Assembly (NCBI GenBank): GCA_019116365.1
Contig: DXBT01000008.1
Span: 37,577 to 101,576 of the forward strand
DNA length: 64,000 bases
Direction of reading: 5' to 3'
From: Barnesiella merdipullorum
GTDB taxonomy: Bacteria; Bacteroidota; Bacteroidia; Bacteroidales; Barnesiellaceae
Position 1 is the stretch's first letter. Each line of letters starts with the position of its first letter. This document shows, in pieces, positions 27,599 to 36,678 of this stretch. A program made the translations under genes and the position numbers. The notes under the pieces are model-generated. The model saw only the letters and a program-made list of their open reading frames with translations. It searched no databases and was not told the origin of the DNA.

Positions 27599-28297
27599 AT
27601 GCAAAACAGATCTTTTTTTGGATCGATACCGCCCGTTACGCTCAATATCATTATCATCAATTTCATTGTGTGGCTGGCGGCATTGACTCTACCCAAAATC
27701 GCCGGCATCGACCTGAACTATCTGCTGGGACTGCACTACTTCGAGGCCAGCGATTTCAACGTTATCCAGCTGGTCACCTACATGTTCCTCCACGACACGC
27801 GCAGTATCGACCACATCTTCTTCAACATGTTCTCGGTATTCATGTTCGGCCGCACTCTCGAGATGGTGTGGGGAGGTAAACGGTTCCTCTTCTACTACCT
27901 CACTACTGGTATAGGAGCCGGACTCATACAGGAGGTAGCCTGGTACTTCGAGCTACAATCGGTTATCAACTCCTATGTACCCCAAATAGGCTGGGAACAG
28001 ACGTCGCTACTCCTCAATCAGCTTATCACGGTGGGAGCCTCGGGAGCCGCCTTCGGTATCCTGCTCGCCTTTGGCATGCTCTTCCCCAACGCACCGCTCT
28101 TCATTATATTTATCCCCATACCTATCAAGGCTAAATATTTTGTCATCTTCTATGGCCTCCTCGAGCTTTTCTTCGGCATCAGCAATACGATGAGCGGTGT
28201 GGCCCACTTCGCTCACCTGGGAGGCATGCTGTTCGGATTCTTCCTCATTCGGTATTGGAAAAAGAAAGGAATAGGCGGTGGCGGCTTCTATAATTGA
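27599..28297 (+). CDS. Rhomboid-family intramembrane serine protease (first of two)
   Basis: A 232-residue polytopic membrane protein; the ATG of MQNRSFFGSIPPVTLN is used since the upstream in-frame ATG (27542) adds residues with no family match and weaker ribosome site. Catalytic features are present: the HxxxN loop (IDHIFFNMFSVFMFG), the Ser motif GASGAAFG at about residue 150, and the catalytic His in MSGVAHFAHLGGMLFG. Six membrane segments. Rhomboids cut transmembrane substrates within the bilayer. Its end overlaps the start of a second rhomboid gene by 20 bases, so they are translated together. Confidence 0.92.
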   Translation: MQNRSFFGSIPPVTLNIIIINFIVWLAALTLPKIAGIDLNYLLGLHYFEASDFNVIQLVTYMFLHDTRSIDHIFFNMFSVFMFGRTLEMVWGGKRFLFYYLTTGIGAGLIQEVAWYFELQSVINSYVPQIGWEQTSLLLNQLITVGASGAAFGILLAFGMLFPNAPLFIIFIPIPIKAKYFVIFYGLLELFFGISNTMSGVAHFAHLGGMLFGFFLIRYWKKKGIGGGGFYN

Positions 28298-29183
28298 CAA
28301 CCTCAAACGGCAGTTTGGGCAAGGCTCTATATTGCTGAAACTCATCTACGTCAACGTAGGGGTGTTCCTCTTGCTGCGCATCACCGACGTGGTGCTCATG
28401 CTGTTCAACATCGACCTATCGGTCATACTCCCCTACATCGAGATGCCCTCCAATCCACACGAGTTTATCACCCACCCGTGGACCCTGCTCACCTACATGT
28501 TTGTGCACTACGACGTGTGGCACATCCTGTTCAACATGTTGTGGCTCTACTGGTTCGGCCAGATATTCCTCCTGGCCTTTGGCGAGAAACAAATGATGGG
28601 CCTATACCTGTGGGGCGGCGTTGCCGGCGGATTGCTCTACCTGCTCTCCTACAACGTCTTTCCCTACTTCGAAGGGAAGGCCGGACTCATGTGTGGCGCC
28701 TCGGCCTCGATAATCGCTATTGTCGTAGCCACAGCATTCCGCATGCCCAACTATAAAATAAACCTGCTCTTCCTGGGAGCCATCTCGTTGAAATACATTG
28801 CCATCGTCACCATCCTCATCGATCTGCTCAGTGTCACTTCGGCCAATGGTGGCGGACACATTGCTCACTTGGGCGGTGCTCTGCTGGGCTACTGGTTCAT
28901 CGTGCGCTGGGAGAAGGGGAAAGACCTCACCGCTCCGCTCAACCGGCTTATCGATCGACTGGTCACCGCCTGCAAACCCCGTCCCCGCATACGGGTGAAA
29001 CGGCCCTCGAAACGTACAAACTACCGAGCCTCGACACGTCCCGAGACCGATATGGAATACCGCGCCCGCAAAAAACGGGAGAGCGACGAAATAGATGCAA
29101 TTCTCGACAAGATAAAACAATCGGGATACTCCTCCTTGACTGCCGAAGAGAAAAAACGGCTCTTCGAAGCCGGGAAAAAATGA
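28278..29183 (+). CDS. Rhomboid-family intramembrane serine protease (second, with soluble C-terminal tail)
   Basis: A 301-residue protein. The rhomboid core (residues about 20-215) shows the HxxxN loop VWHILFNMLWLYWFGQ, the Ser motif CGASASIIAIV and the His motif GGGHIAHLGGALLGY, so both catalytic residues are present. A basic cytosolic tail follows (residues about 220-301), ending in YSSLTAEEKKRLFEAGKK, a short helical C-terminal domain common to Bacteroidetes rhomboids. It starts inside the last 20 bases of the first rhomboid. The two proteins are clearly divergent paralogues, not a recent duplication. The EEP-fold gene follows after 7 bases. Confidence 0.92.
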   Translation: MAASIIDNLKRQFGQGSILLKLIYVNVGVFLLLRITDVVLMLFNIDLSVILPYIEMPSNPHEFITHPWTLLTYMFVHYDVWHILFNMLWLYWFGQIFLLAFGEKQMMGLYLWGGVAGGLLYLLSYNVFPYFEGKAGLMCGASASIIAIVVATAFRMPNYKINLLFLGAISLKYIAIVTILIDLLSVTSANGGGHIAHLGGALLGYWFIVRWEKGKDLTAPLNRLIDRLVTACKPRPRIRVKRPSKRTNYRASTRPETDMEYRARKKRESDEIDAILDKIKQSGYSSLTAEEKKRLFEAGKK

Positions 29184-29190
29184 CCGGAAC

Positions 29191-30270
29191 ATGAAACATG
29201 TAGTCAAAATCATATTACTGTTTTTCAATGCGTTGTGGGGATTGTTCCTCATCATGGGGGCCTACTCGGCCTACTGCCCCACCCGTATTGGCATACTGCT
29301 CGAGTTGCTCTTCCCCCTCAACCTCTTTGTATGCGTCGCCTTTCTTTTTGTATGGCTCGCCTACAAACCCCGCTTCATATGGGTCCCGGCAGCAGCTCTC
29401 GTCCTGGCTTGGGGAGGCATAGCCCGCTACTGCCCCATACACAAGCCTCACAAGCCCGACAACAGCGAACCAGGTTTCACCCTCATGACCTACAACACCT
29501 ATTTCATGCTCGACTATCAAGGGAGCGAAACACCACAAAACCGCACCCTCTCGTTCATCCTGACCCAGAATGCCGACGTGGTGTGCCTGCAAGAGAGCCC
29601 CGAGTTGAACGACCCCAACCCCGGACTGAAGATTACCCCCGAACAAATAGACAGTATCCACACCCGGTATCCCTATCGCATACCCACGAGCCACGGCATG
29701 AATTTCCTCTCGAAGTATCCGGCCCGCCTGCTCTTCGATACCGTCTATTCCGAATCGAGTGCCGTAGCGGCCTACCAGGTACAGATAGACAACCGCGAGG
29801 TTACCATCGTCAACCAGCACATGGAGTCGATAGGTCTCACACAAACCGACAAAGAGCTCTATCACGAAATAACCGCACACCCCAATACCGACTATATCGA
29901 CGAGGTGAAGAAGCATCTGCTCTCCAAACTCATCAATGCCGCCCGGGCCCGAAACCAACAGGCCGACCTCACGGCCGAGAGAATAGACAGTATTGCCGGC
30001 AACGTGATCGTGTGCGGCGACTTCAACGACTCGCCCCTCTCCTATGCCGTGCGCCGGTTCCGCCGCATGGGTTTCCGCAACGCCTACAACGAACTGGGGT
30101 TGGGTCCCGGCATCACCTATCACGCCAACCGATTCTGGTTCCGCATCGACCACATCCTCTACAAGGGAGACCTGGAGGCCCGCTGGCTCGAGCGACTGCG
30201 TTACAAGAGTTCCGACCACTACCCGCTCCTCACCCGGTTTGTGTGGGAGCCCCCAGCCGAGAAACATTAA
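29191..30270 (+). CDS. Membrane-anchored endonuclease/exonuclease/phosphatase (EEP) family protein
   Basis: A 359-residue protein. Residues 1-85 hold two or three hydrophobic segments (KIILLFFNALWGLFLIMGAY; LVLAWGGIARY), and the EEP domain then faces the periplasm. EEP active-site motifs are in order: TLMTYNTYF, CLQESPEL (catalytic Glu), NQHMES, VCGDFNDSPLS (Asp and Asn) and SSDHYPLLTRF (Asp-His pair). Such proteins hydrolyse phosphodiesters or phosphomonoesters in lipids or nucleic acids; the substrate is unknown. Third gene of the rhomboid operon, with M3 peptidase 19 bases downstream. Confidence 0.88.
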   Translation: MKHVVKIILLFFNALWGLFLIMGAYSAYCPTRIGILLELLFPLNLFVCVAFLFVWLAYKPRFIWVPAAALVLAWGGIARYCPIHKPHKPDNSEPGFTLMTYNTYFMLDYQGSETPQNRTLSFILTQNADVVCLQESPELNDPNPGLKITPEQIDSIHTRYPYRIPTSHGMNFLSKYPARLLFDTVYSESSAVAAYQVQIDNREVTIVNQHMESIGLTQTDKELYHEITAHPNTDYIDEVKKHLLSKLINAARARNQQADLTAERIDSIAGNVIVCGDFNDSPLSYAVRRFRRMGFRNAYNELGLGPGITYHANRFWFRIDHILYKGDLEARWLERLRYKSSDHYPLLTRFVWEPPAEKH

Positions 30271-30289
30271 CACAGTAATATTTATACAC

Positions 30290-32380
30290 ATGAAAAAACT
30301 TTTAGTCACATCGTTAACCGCTCTTATGATGATTTCATGCAGTCAAAAAGAGAACCCGCTTCTGGGCGAGTTTAACACACCGTTTGGCGTACCGCCTTTC
30401 GAGCAAATCAAGCCCGAGCACTACATGCCTGCCTTCGAAGAGGCCATCAAACAACACGATGCCGAAATCGAGGCCATTGTCAACAACCCCGAGGCTCCTA
30501 CCTTCAAAAACACCATCGAGCCTCTTGAGTTCAGCGGCTTGCTGCTCACCCGGGTGAACCTCATCTTCAGCAGCCTCACCGAGGCCAACACCAACGACCA
30601 ACTCCAGGCCATTGCCAAAGAGATTTCACCTCGCCTCACCGAGCACTACGACAACATCTCGCTCAACGACAAACTGTTCCAACGCATCAAGACCGTCTAT
30701 GACAACCGAGCCAACGAAGGGCTCGATGCCGAGCAGATGAAGGTACTCGAGAATCACTATAAAGATTTCGTTCGGGCCGGTGCGCTGCTCTCCGAAGCCG
30801 ACAAAGACACCCTGCGCGAAATCAACAAAGAGCTGGCCATGCTCTCTATCCAATATGGCGATAACGCTTTGGCCGAGTCGAATGCCTTCCAACTCGTCAT
30901 TGACAACAAGGCCGACCTGGCCGGTCTGCCCGACGCCGTGGTTGCTGCCGCTGCCGACGAAGCTACCGCCCGCAATATGGCTGGCAAATGGGTATTCACA
31001 CTCGATGCCCCCAGTCGCATACCCTTCCTCCAGTATGCCGACAACCGTGCCCTGCGCGAGAAAGTCTATAAAGCCTATATCAACAAAGGCGACAACGACA
31101 ACGAGCACGACAACAAAGCCATCGTGTCGAAAATCGTCAACCTCCGCCTCAAAAAGGCCAATCTGCTGGGATTCAAATCTTATGCCGACTTTGCCCTCGA
31201 CGACCGCATGGCCAAGACCGACGAGAACGTGAACAACCTGCTCAACCGCGTGTGGGAATATGCCATCCCCCGGGCCAAAGAAGAGGTAGCCGACATGCAA
31301 AAGATTATCGACGCCGAAGGCGGCAACTTCAAGCTTGCCCCGTGGGACTGGTGGTACTATGCCGAGAAGGTGCGCAAGGCCAAATATGACCTCAACGAAG
31401 ATGAACTGAAACCCTACTTCAGCCTCGACAACGTGCGCGAGGGGGCCTTCATGGTGGCCAACAAACTCTATGGCATCACCATCACCGAATTGAAAGATGT
31501 GCCCGTATATCACCCCGACGTGCGTGCCTTCGAAGTAAAGGATGCCGACGGCAAACATCTGGCCGTGTTCTACACCGACTACTTCCCCCGCCCCAGCAAA
31601 CGGGCCGGTGCCTGGATGTACAACTTCCGCGAGGCCTATGTACAGGATGGCAACGAGGTGCGTCCCATCGTCTATAACGTAGCCAACTTTACCAAGCCTA
31701 CCGGCGACACGCCCGCCCTGCTCACCATCGACGAGGTACAGACTCTCTTCCACGAGTTCGGTCATGCCCTGCACGGCATGCTCACCCGCTGCCACTATCC
31801 CTCGGTAAGCGGTACCAACGTAGCCCGCGATTTTGTCGAGCTCCCCTCGCAAATCAACGAACACTGGGCCACTCACCCCGAGGTACTCAAGCTCTATGCC
31901 AAGCATTACCAAACGGGCGAGGTAATTCCCGACTCTCTCATCGAAAAGATGCAAGCCGCTTCGAAATTCAACCAGGGCTTCATCACCACCGAGCTGATTG
32001 CCGCTTCGATTCTCGACATGCGCTGGCACGAGATTACCGAAGCCAAAGATTACGATGTACGCGAGTTTGAAAAACAGGTAGCTCAATCGATCGGACTCAT
32101 CGACGAGATTACCTACCGCTACCGCAGCACCTACTTCTCGCACATCTTCACCAACGACTACTGCGCCGGATATTACAGCTACACTTGGGCCGAAGTGCTC
32201 GATGCCGACGCTTTCGATGCCTTCATCGAACACGGTATCTTCGACCCGGCTACGGCCAAGGCCTTCCGCGAGAATATCCTCGAGAAGGGCGGCAGTGAAG
32301 ATCCTATGAAACTCTACCGTCAGTTCCGTGGTGCCGACCCCAACCCCGACGCGCTGCTTCGCAACCGTGGTTTGAAATAA
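30290..32380 (+). CDS. M3-family metallopeptidase lipoprotein (oligopeptidase / dipeptidyl carboxypeptidase-like)
   Basis: A 696-residue protein. The ATG at 30290 starts a lipoprotein signal (MKKLLVTSLTALMMISC, Cys 17); upstream in-frame codons overlap the EEP gene and are not protein-like. The zinc motif HEFGH is in VQTLFHEFGHALHGMLTRCH (about residue 490), with the third ligand Glu further on in the family's typical FVELPSQINEHW stretch. Other family landmarks: FEQIKPEHYMPAFEEAI near the start and YRQFRGADPNPDALLRNRG at the end. It degrades short peptides, probably on the outer membrane or in the periplasm. Last gene of the operon; terminator at 32416. Confidence 0.95.
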   Translation: MKKLLVTSLTALMMISCSQKENPLLGEFNTPFGVPPFEQIKPEHYMPAFEEAIKQHDAEIEAIVNNPEAPTFKNTIEPLEFSGLLLTRVNLIFSSLTEANTNDQLQAIAKEISPRLTEHYDNISLNDKLFQRIKTVYDNRANEGLDAEQMKVLENHYKDFVRAGALLSEADKDTLREINKELAMLSIQYGDNALAESNAFQLVIDNKADLAGLPDAVVAAAADEATARNMAGKWVFTLDAPSRIPFLQYADNRALREKVYKAYINKGDNDNEHDNKAIVSKIVNLRLKKANLLGFKSYADFALDDRMAKTDENVNNLLNRVWEYAIPRAKEEVADMQKIIDAEGGNFKLAPWDWWYYAEKVRKAKYDLNEDELKPYFSLDNVREGAFMVANKLYGITITELKDVPVYHPDVRAFEVKDADGKHLAVFYTDYFPRPSKRAGAWMYNFREAYVQDGNEVRPIVYNVANFTKPTGDTPALLTIDEVQTLFHEFGHALHGMLTRCHYPSVSGTNVARDFVELPSQINEHWATHPEVLKLYAKHYQTGEVIPDSLIEKMQAASKFNQGFITTELIAASILDMRWHEITEAKDYDVREFEKQVAQSIGLIDEITYRYRSTYFSHIFTNDYCAGYYSYTWAEVLDADAFDAFIEHGIFDPATAKAFRENILEKGGSEDPMKLYRQFRGADPNPDALLRNRGLK

Positions 32381-32415
32381 TCCCGGGGAGACTCTCTCCC
32401 CCCTCATTCATACAG

Positions 32416-32448
32416 CGAGGGCTGCCCAATAAATTGGGGCAGCCCTCG
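32416..32448 (+). terminator. Terminator of the rhomboid-M3 operon
   Basis: A perfect 12-base stem CGAGGGCTGCCC (32416-32427) / GGGCAGCCCTCG (32437-32448), 36 bases after the M3 stop. The T-run after it is weak (TCATATATA). Confidence 0.65.
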
Positions 32449-32511
32449 TCATATATACCTCATTTGTACTGTCCACAAAAAAAATCAACCCCGCCATACA
32501 AGAGACGACAA

Positions 32512-32551
32512 AAGCCGGAGCAGAAGGGTCGATGACCCTATACTCCGGCTT
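32512..32551 (-). terminator. Terminator of the parE-coaD-S41 operon
   Basis: AAGCCGGAG (32512-32520) pairs with CTCCGGCTT (32543-32551), with an inner GGGTC/GACCC stem. On the minus strand it begins 25 bases after the S41 stop and is followed by TTGTCG. Confidence 0.65.
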
Positions 32552-32576
32552 CGTTATATGTCACTACCAACCGATT

Positions 32577-34169
32577 CTATTCCCGGGGTTGCAGCAACCG
32601 GTTATACTCCTCATCGTTGGCAATAATCGACAATGCTTTCGTAAACGACTTGTTCTCGGGATTCATGATCCTGAAGTAGGCTGCCGTGTCAAACATATCG
32701 CGGGCAATAAGCGCCTTGACCTGCAAAGCAATGAGGTTTCGCGATTTCTGGTATTGCTCTTCGTCATACTTCACCTTTTCGGCTTCGCCCATCTTCAGCA
32801 GGTCGGCAAGCATCTCGTCGGTCACGGTAAAGGCAGCGGCAAACTGCTCGATGGTCTTATACTGCGAGGTCAGCTCCTTGCGATGTTCGTCGAGGTAGTT
32901 GATAGGATACTGATTCAACACCCCTTTGGACAGCAAGTCGCGGTGGAAATCGGTATAGATTGTGGTGTCGAGCGGCACGAATACATCGGGCATGATACCT
33001 CCACCGCCATATACGATGCGCTTGCTTGTCAAAGTCTGATACTGCAACGAGTCGGGGAAGTGGATGCTGTCGGTATAGATGAGCTCGCCGTGGTTGAAAC
33101 GGTCGAGCAATTCCCGTTCATAGGCTTCGTGCCCCTTGTCATAGGGTTTCTGTATGCTGCGGCCGGCAGGTGTATAGTAGCGGGCCACGGTCAGGCGTAT
33201 CATCGATCCGTCGGGGAAGGGTATGGGGCGCTGTACCAAACCTTTGCCAAAGGTGCGGCGACCTACGATTACACCACGGTCCCAGTCCTGCACGGCTCCC
33301 GAGAGAATCTCGCTGGCCGAGGCCGAACTTTCATCGACCAGCAACACGAGTTTCCCTTTCTGAAAAAGGCCCTGCTTGGTCGCATAGGCATCGTCACGAG
33401 GCGAACGGCGCCCTTCGGTATAGACAATCGACTGGCCATCGCCCAGAAATTCGTCGGCCATGGCAATGGCGCTCACCAAGTATCCGCCCCCGTTGCCCTG
33501 AAGATCGACAATCAGGTTTTTCATACCCTTTTTCTTCAGGGATTTAAGCGCGTCGGCAAACTCCTTGTCGGTAGTCGCGGCAAATCGGCTCACCCGTATA
33601 TAGCCTGTCTCCTTATCGACCATGTACGAGGCATCGATGCTGTAAATGGGTATCTTGTCGCGCACGATTCTAAAGTCGATAGGCTCTTTCACCCCCTTGC
33701 GCAGCACACTCACCCGCACCACCGTACCGGCCTCGCCACGCAAGCGTTTCATGATATCGGTATTTTTCATCTTCACACCGGCAATCACCGTATCGTTTAC
33801 CGTAATCATGCGGTCGCCAGCCAGGATGCCCACCTTCTCGGAGGGACCTCCAGCGATGGTCTGTATCACATACAACGTATCGCGGTTCATGTTGAACTGG
33901 ATGCCGATGCCGCTGAAGTTCCCTTGCAACGGTTCATTCATCTCCTTGGTCTCCTCGGCAGTCGTATAGGTCGAGTGCGGGTCGAGATTCTCGAGCATAC
34001 CCCGTATGGCATCCTCGACCAGTTTATTCTCATCGACCTCATCGACATAGAGATTGGTAATGGCAAAGTCGGCCAGGCTCAGTTTTCGCATGCCTTCGCT
34101 TTGGCCCTGAGCCCGCACAGCTCCCACAGCCGCAGCCAGCAGGAGCATCGTAAAAAATATCCGTTTCAT
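32577..34169 (-). CDS. S41-family carboxy-terminal processing protease
   Basis: A 530-residue exported protease with signal peptide (RIFFTMLLLAAAVGAVRA). A PDZ domain lies at about residues 70-160 (GNFSGIGIQFNMNRDTLYVI; EKVGILAGDRMITVNDTVI). The S41 core follows, with NLIVDLQGNGGGYLVSAIAM, the catalytic Ser in VDESSASASEILSGAVQDWD and the catalytic Lys in RRTFGKGLVQRP. A C-terminal helical region of about 130 residues ends the protein. It cleaves C-termini of envelope proteins in the periplasm. It starts 16 bases after coaD, last in the parE-coaD-S41 operon. Confidence 0.93.
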   Translation of the reverse strand: MKRIFFTMLLLAAAVGAVRAQGQSEGMRKLSLADFAITNLYVDEVDENKLVEDAIRGMLENLDPHSTYTTAEETKEMNEPLQGNFSGIGIQFNMNRDTLYVIQTIAGGPSEKVGILAGDRMITVNDTVIAGVKMKNTDIMKRLRGEAGTVVRVSVLRKGVKEPIDFRIVRDKIPIYSIDASYMVDKETGYIRVSRFAATTDKEFADALKSLKKKGMKNLIVDLQGNGGGYLVSAIAMADEFLGDGQSIVYTEGRRSPRDDAYATKQGLFQKGKLVLLVDESSASASEILSGAVQDWDRGVIVGRRTFGKGLVQRPIPFPDGSMIRLTVARYYTPAGRSIQKPYDKGHEAYERELLDRFNHGELIYTDSIHFPDSLQYQTLTSKRIVYGGGGIMPDVFVPLDTTIYTDFHRDLLSKGVLNQYPINYLDEHRKELTSQYKTIEQFAAAFTVTDEMLADLLKMGEAEKVKYDEEQYQKSRNLIALQVKALIARDMFDTAAYFRIMNPENKSFTKALSIIANDEEYNRLLQPRE

Positions 34170-34185
34170 CGTTTTGTCAAAAAAA

Positions 34186-34659
34186 TTATACCAGTTTCAA
34201 ACCCTTGGGGACAAATTCATCCACACTGTGACCAAACCGCAGAAGCTCCCGCACGATGGTCGAGCTGATGTGTGTCAACTCGGGTTCGGTAAATAAAATA
34301 ATAGTCTCTACCCCCGACAGCTTGCGGTTCACGTCGGCAATGGTCTTTTCGTACTCAAAGTCGTTGACCGACCGGATGCCCCGCAGAATAAACCGCGCAT
34401 TCCACTGCTTGGCCAGGTCGATGGTGAGGCTGTCGTAGGAGACAACCCGCACACGGGGATTGTCGCGAAAGAGATCGCGCAACATATCGAGTCGCTGTTC
34501 TACGGTGAAATAGGTACGTTTCGAGTCGTTGATACCGATGGCGATTACCACTTCGTCGAGCAACTCGAGACCTCGGTTCACAATCGACATATGGCCGATG
34601 GTAAACGGGTCGAAGGTGCCGGGGAAAACGGCGATTCGTTTAGACGAGATTGGTGTCAT
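34186..34659 (-). CDS. coaD: Phosphopantetheine adenylyltransferase
   Basis: A 157-residue enzyme with the nucleotidyltransferase motif GTFDPFTIGH (residues 14-23; the TxGH catalytic His) and the second motif ISSTIVREL near residue 132. It transfers AMP from ATP to 4'-phosphopantetheine, the penultimate step of coenzyme A synthesis. Its start lies 20 bases inside the end of parE, so translation is coupled. Length is normal for the family. Confidence 0.97.
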   Translation of the reverse strand: MTPISSKRIAVFPGTFDPFTIGHMSIVNRGLELLDEVVIAIGINDSKRTYFTVEQRLDMLRDLFRDNPRVRVVSYDSLTIDLAKQWNARFILRGIRSVNDFEYEKTIADVNRKLSGVETIILFTEPELTHISSTIVRELLRFGHSVDEFVPKGLKLV

Positions 34660-36505
34660 CTTCTATAACCAGATTTTGTATGATAAAATTCTGTCTTTCC
34701 ATGGTGTTCTTGCCCATGTAGAACTCGAGCAGATCTTTCACCAGGTCTTCCTTGCGCAACGACACCCGGTCGAGACGCATGTCGGGCCCGATAAACTGTC
34801 TGAACTCGTCGGGCGAAATCTCACCCAAACCTTTGAAGCGCGTCACTTCGGGGTTGGCACCACACTTCTCGATGGCCGCGATGCGCTCCTCATCGGAGTA
34901 GCAATAGTAAGTCTCCTTCTTGTTCCGCACCCTGAAGAGCGGCGTTTGCAGAATATAGACGTGGCCCTTCTTGATCAGGTCGGGGAAGAACTGCAGGAGG
35001 AACGTAATCATCAGCAGACGGATGTGCATGCCATCGACATCGGCATCGGTAGCGATAATCACTTTGTTGTAGCGCAATCCTTCGATTCCGTCCTCGATGT
35101 TGAGAGCGGCCTGCAACAGGTTGAACTCTTCGTTCTCATAGACCACCTTCTGAGTGAGGCCGTAGGTATTCAACGGCTTGCCCCGCAGCGAAAAGACAGC
35201 CTGTGTCTCTACGTTGCGAATCTTGGTAATGGAGCCGCTGGCCGAGTCGCCCTCAGTAATGAAGATGCAACTCTCTTCCTGCCGGTCGCCCTTCGTGTCG
35301 TTATAGTGTATGCGGCAGTCGCGCAGTTTGCGGTTATTCAGGTTGGCCTTCTTGGCCCGTTCCCGAGCCAGTTTCGTCACCCCGGCAATAGCCTTGCGCT
35401 CTTTCTCCGAAGCCAATATCTTTTTCAGCATCACCTCGGCCACATCGCCATGCTTGTGCAGGTAGTTGTCCAACTCCTTCTTCATGAAGTCGCCGATAAA
35501 CTTGGCAATCGTAGGCCCTTCGGGGCCCATATCCTTCGACCCCAGCTTCGTCTTGGTCTGCGACTCAAACACCGGCTCCTCGACCTTGATGCTGATGGCA
35601 GCTACCATACCGTTGCGAATATCGGTATATTCGAAGTTCTTGGCATAAAACTCCTTGATGGTACGCGAGGTTGCCTCTCTGAAAGCAGTCAAATGAGTAC
35701 CGCCTTGCGTCGTGTGCTGCCCGTTGACAAACGAATAATACTCCTCGCCATACTGGTTACCATGGGTGATAACCACCTCGATATCGGTACCCGACAGGTG
35801 GATGATGGGATAGAGCGGCTCGGTGGTCATGTTTTCGTTGAGCAGATCGACCAAACCATTGCGAGAGTGGTACTTGCGGCCGTTCAACAAGATGGTAAGT
35901 CCCGTGTTCAGGAACACATAGTTCTTGAGCAGCGGCTCGATCAGTTCCTCGCGGTAGGCATACCCTCTGAAGATGGACTCGTCGGGGGCAAACTGTACCA
36001 GGGTACCGTTGGGCTCGTCGGTGGGGGTGAGCCCACTCTCCGACACCAGTTCGCCACAGGCATAGCTCACCGAGTTGCTCATGCCGTCGCGATACGACTC
36101 GATGAAGAAGCTCGACGACAACGCATTCACCGCCTTGATACCCACGCCGTTCAACCCCACCGACTTCTTGAAGGCCTTGGAGTCGTACTTACCGCCGGTA
36201 TTCATCTTGGACGAAACGTCACGCACCTTGTCGAGCGGAATACCCCGCCCGTAGTCCCGCACCGATACCGCCTCGCTCGAAATCTCCACGACAATCTGTT
36301 TGCCGAAACCCATCATGTGTTCATCGAGGGCGTTGTCGAGGACCTCTTTCAGCAACACATAGATACCGTCGTCGGCATGCGAACCGTCGCCCAACTTCCC
36401 GATATACATACCGGGACGCCGACGGATGTGCTCTTTCCAATCGAGGGTTTTAATGGCATCGGAGCCATATTCAAAATCACTATTTCCAGTTATATTTTCT
36501 TCCAT
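34640..36505 (-). CDS. parE: DNA topoisomerase IV subunit B
   Basis: A 621-residue ATPase subunit. The ATG of MEENITGNSDFEYGSDAI is used; the longer open frame runs back into the rnr terminator and does not look like protein. GHKL ATPase motifs: EVLDNALDEH (Asn ligand of Mg), VRDYGRGIPLDK and KSVGLNGVGIKAVNALS. The Toprim region has ITEGDSASGSITKIR and ATDADVDGMHIRLLM. It differs from gyrB (651 aa, elsewhere in the window) in the ATPase opening HIRRRPGMYIG. With ParC it decatenates sister chromosomes; parC is not in the window. It heads the operon with coaD and the S41 protease. Confidence 0.92.
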   Translation of the reverse strand: MEENITGNSDFEYGSDAIKTLDWKEHIRRRPGMYIGKLGDGSHADDGIYVLLKEVLDNALDEHMMGFGKQIVVEISSEAVSVRDYGRGIPLDKVRDVSSKMNTGGKYDSKAFKKSVGLNGVGIKAVNALSSSFFIESYRDGMSNSVSYACGELVSESGLTPTDEPNGTLVQFAPDESIFRGYAYREELIEPLLKNYVFLNTGLTILLNGRKYHSRNGLVDLLNENMTTEPLYPIIHLSGTDIEVVITHGNQYGEEYYSFVNGQHTTQGGTHLTAFREATSRTIKEFYAKNFEYTDIRNGMVAAISIKVEEPVFESQTKTKLGSKDMGPEGPTIAKFIGDFMKKELDNYLHKHGDVAEVMLKKILASEKERKAIAGVTKLARERAKKANLNNRKLRDCRIHYNDTKGDRQEESCIFITEGDSASGSITKIRNVETQAVFSLRGKPLNTYGLTQKVVYENEEFNLLQAALNIEDGIEGLRYNKVIIATDADVDGMHIRLLMITFLLQFFPDLIKKGHVYILQTPLFRVRNKKETYYCYSDEERIAAIEKCGANPEVTRFKGLGEISPDEFRQFIGPDMRLDRVSLRKEDLVKDLLEFYMGKNTMERQNFIIQNLVIEDDTNLV

Positions 36506-36543
36506 AAGATTCTCTTCGGCCGAATCTATATCGGCTTCCTTTA

Positions 36544-36551
36544 CAAAGATA
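36544..36551 (-). promoter_or_regulatory. -7 element of the parE operon
   Basis: On the minus strand TATCTTTG, 39 bases before the parE ATG. The -33 region around 36571 is T-rich on the coding strand (TTTT) but not an exact TTTG. Confidence 0.6.
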
Positions 36552-36611
36552 ACGCTAAAAAAAGAGTAAAAAAAGAATAACTTCCTTTTTACGACCTTTT
36601 TAAGAAATAAA

Positions 36612-36651
36612 ACGGAGCCCGACAGGGGTTCTGCACCCTGCCCGACTCCGT
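36612..36651 (-). terminator. Terminator of rnr
   Basis: ACGGAGCCCGACAGGG (36612-36627) pairs with CCCTGCCCGACTCCGT (36636-36651), one mismatch, 8-base loop. Read on the minus strand it is 28 bases past the rnr stop and is followed by TTTATTTC. Confidence 0.85.
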
Positions 36652-36678
36652 CGAATTTCTTTCGCAATACAATCGGGG

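Noticed and set aside
30044..30289. Longer start for the M3 peptidase
   Set aside because: It overlaps the EEP gene and lacks any signal peptide; the ATG at 30290 begins a clean lipoprotein signal.
32532..34268. Long plus-strand frame over the S41 protease
   Set aside because: No signal, domain or ribosome site; antisense to a catalytic S41 sequence.
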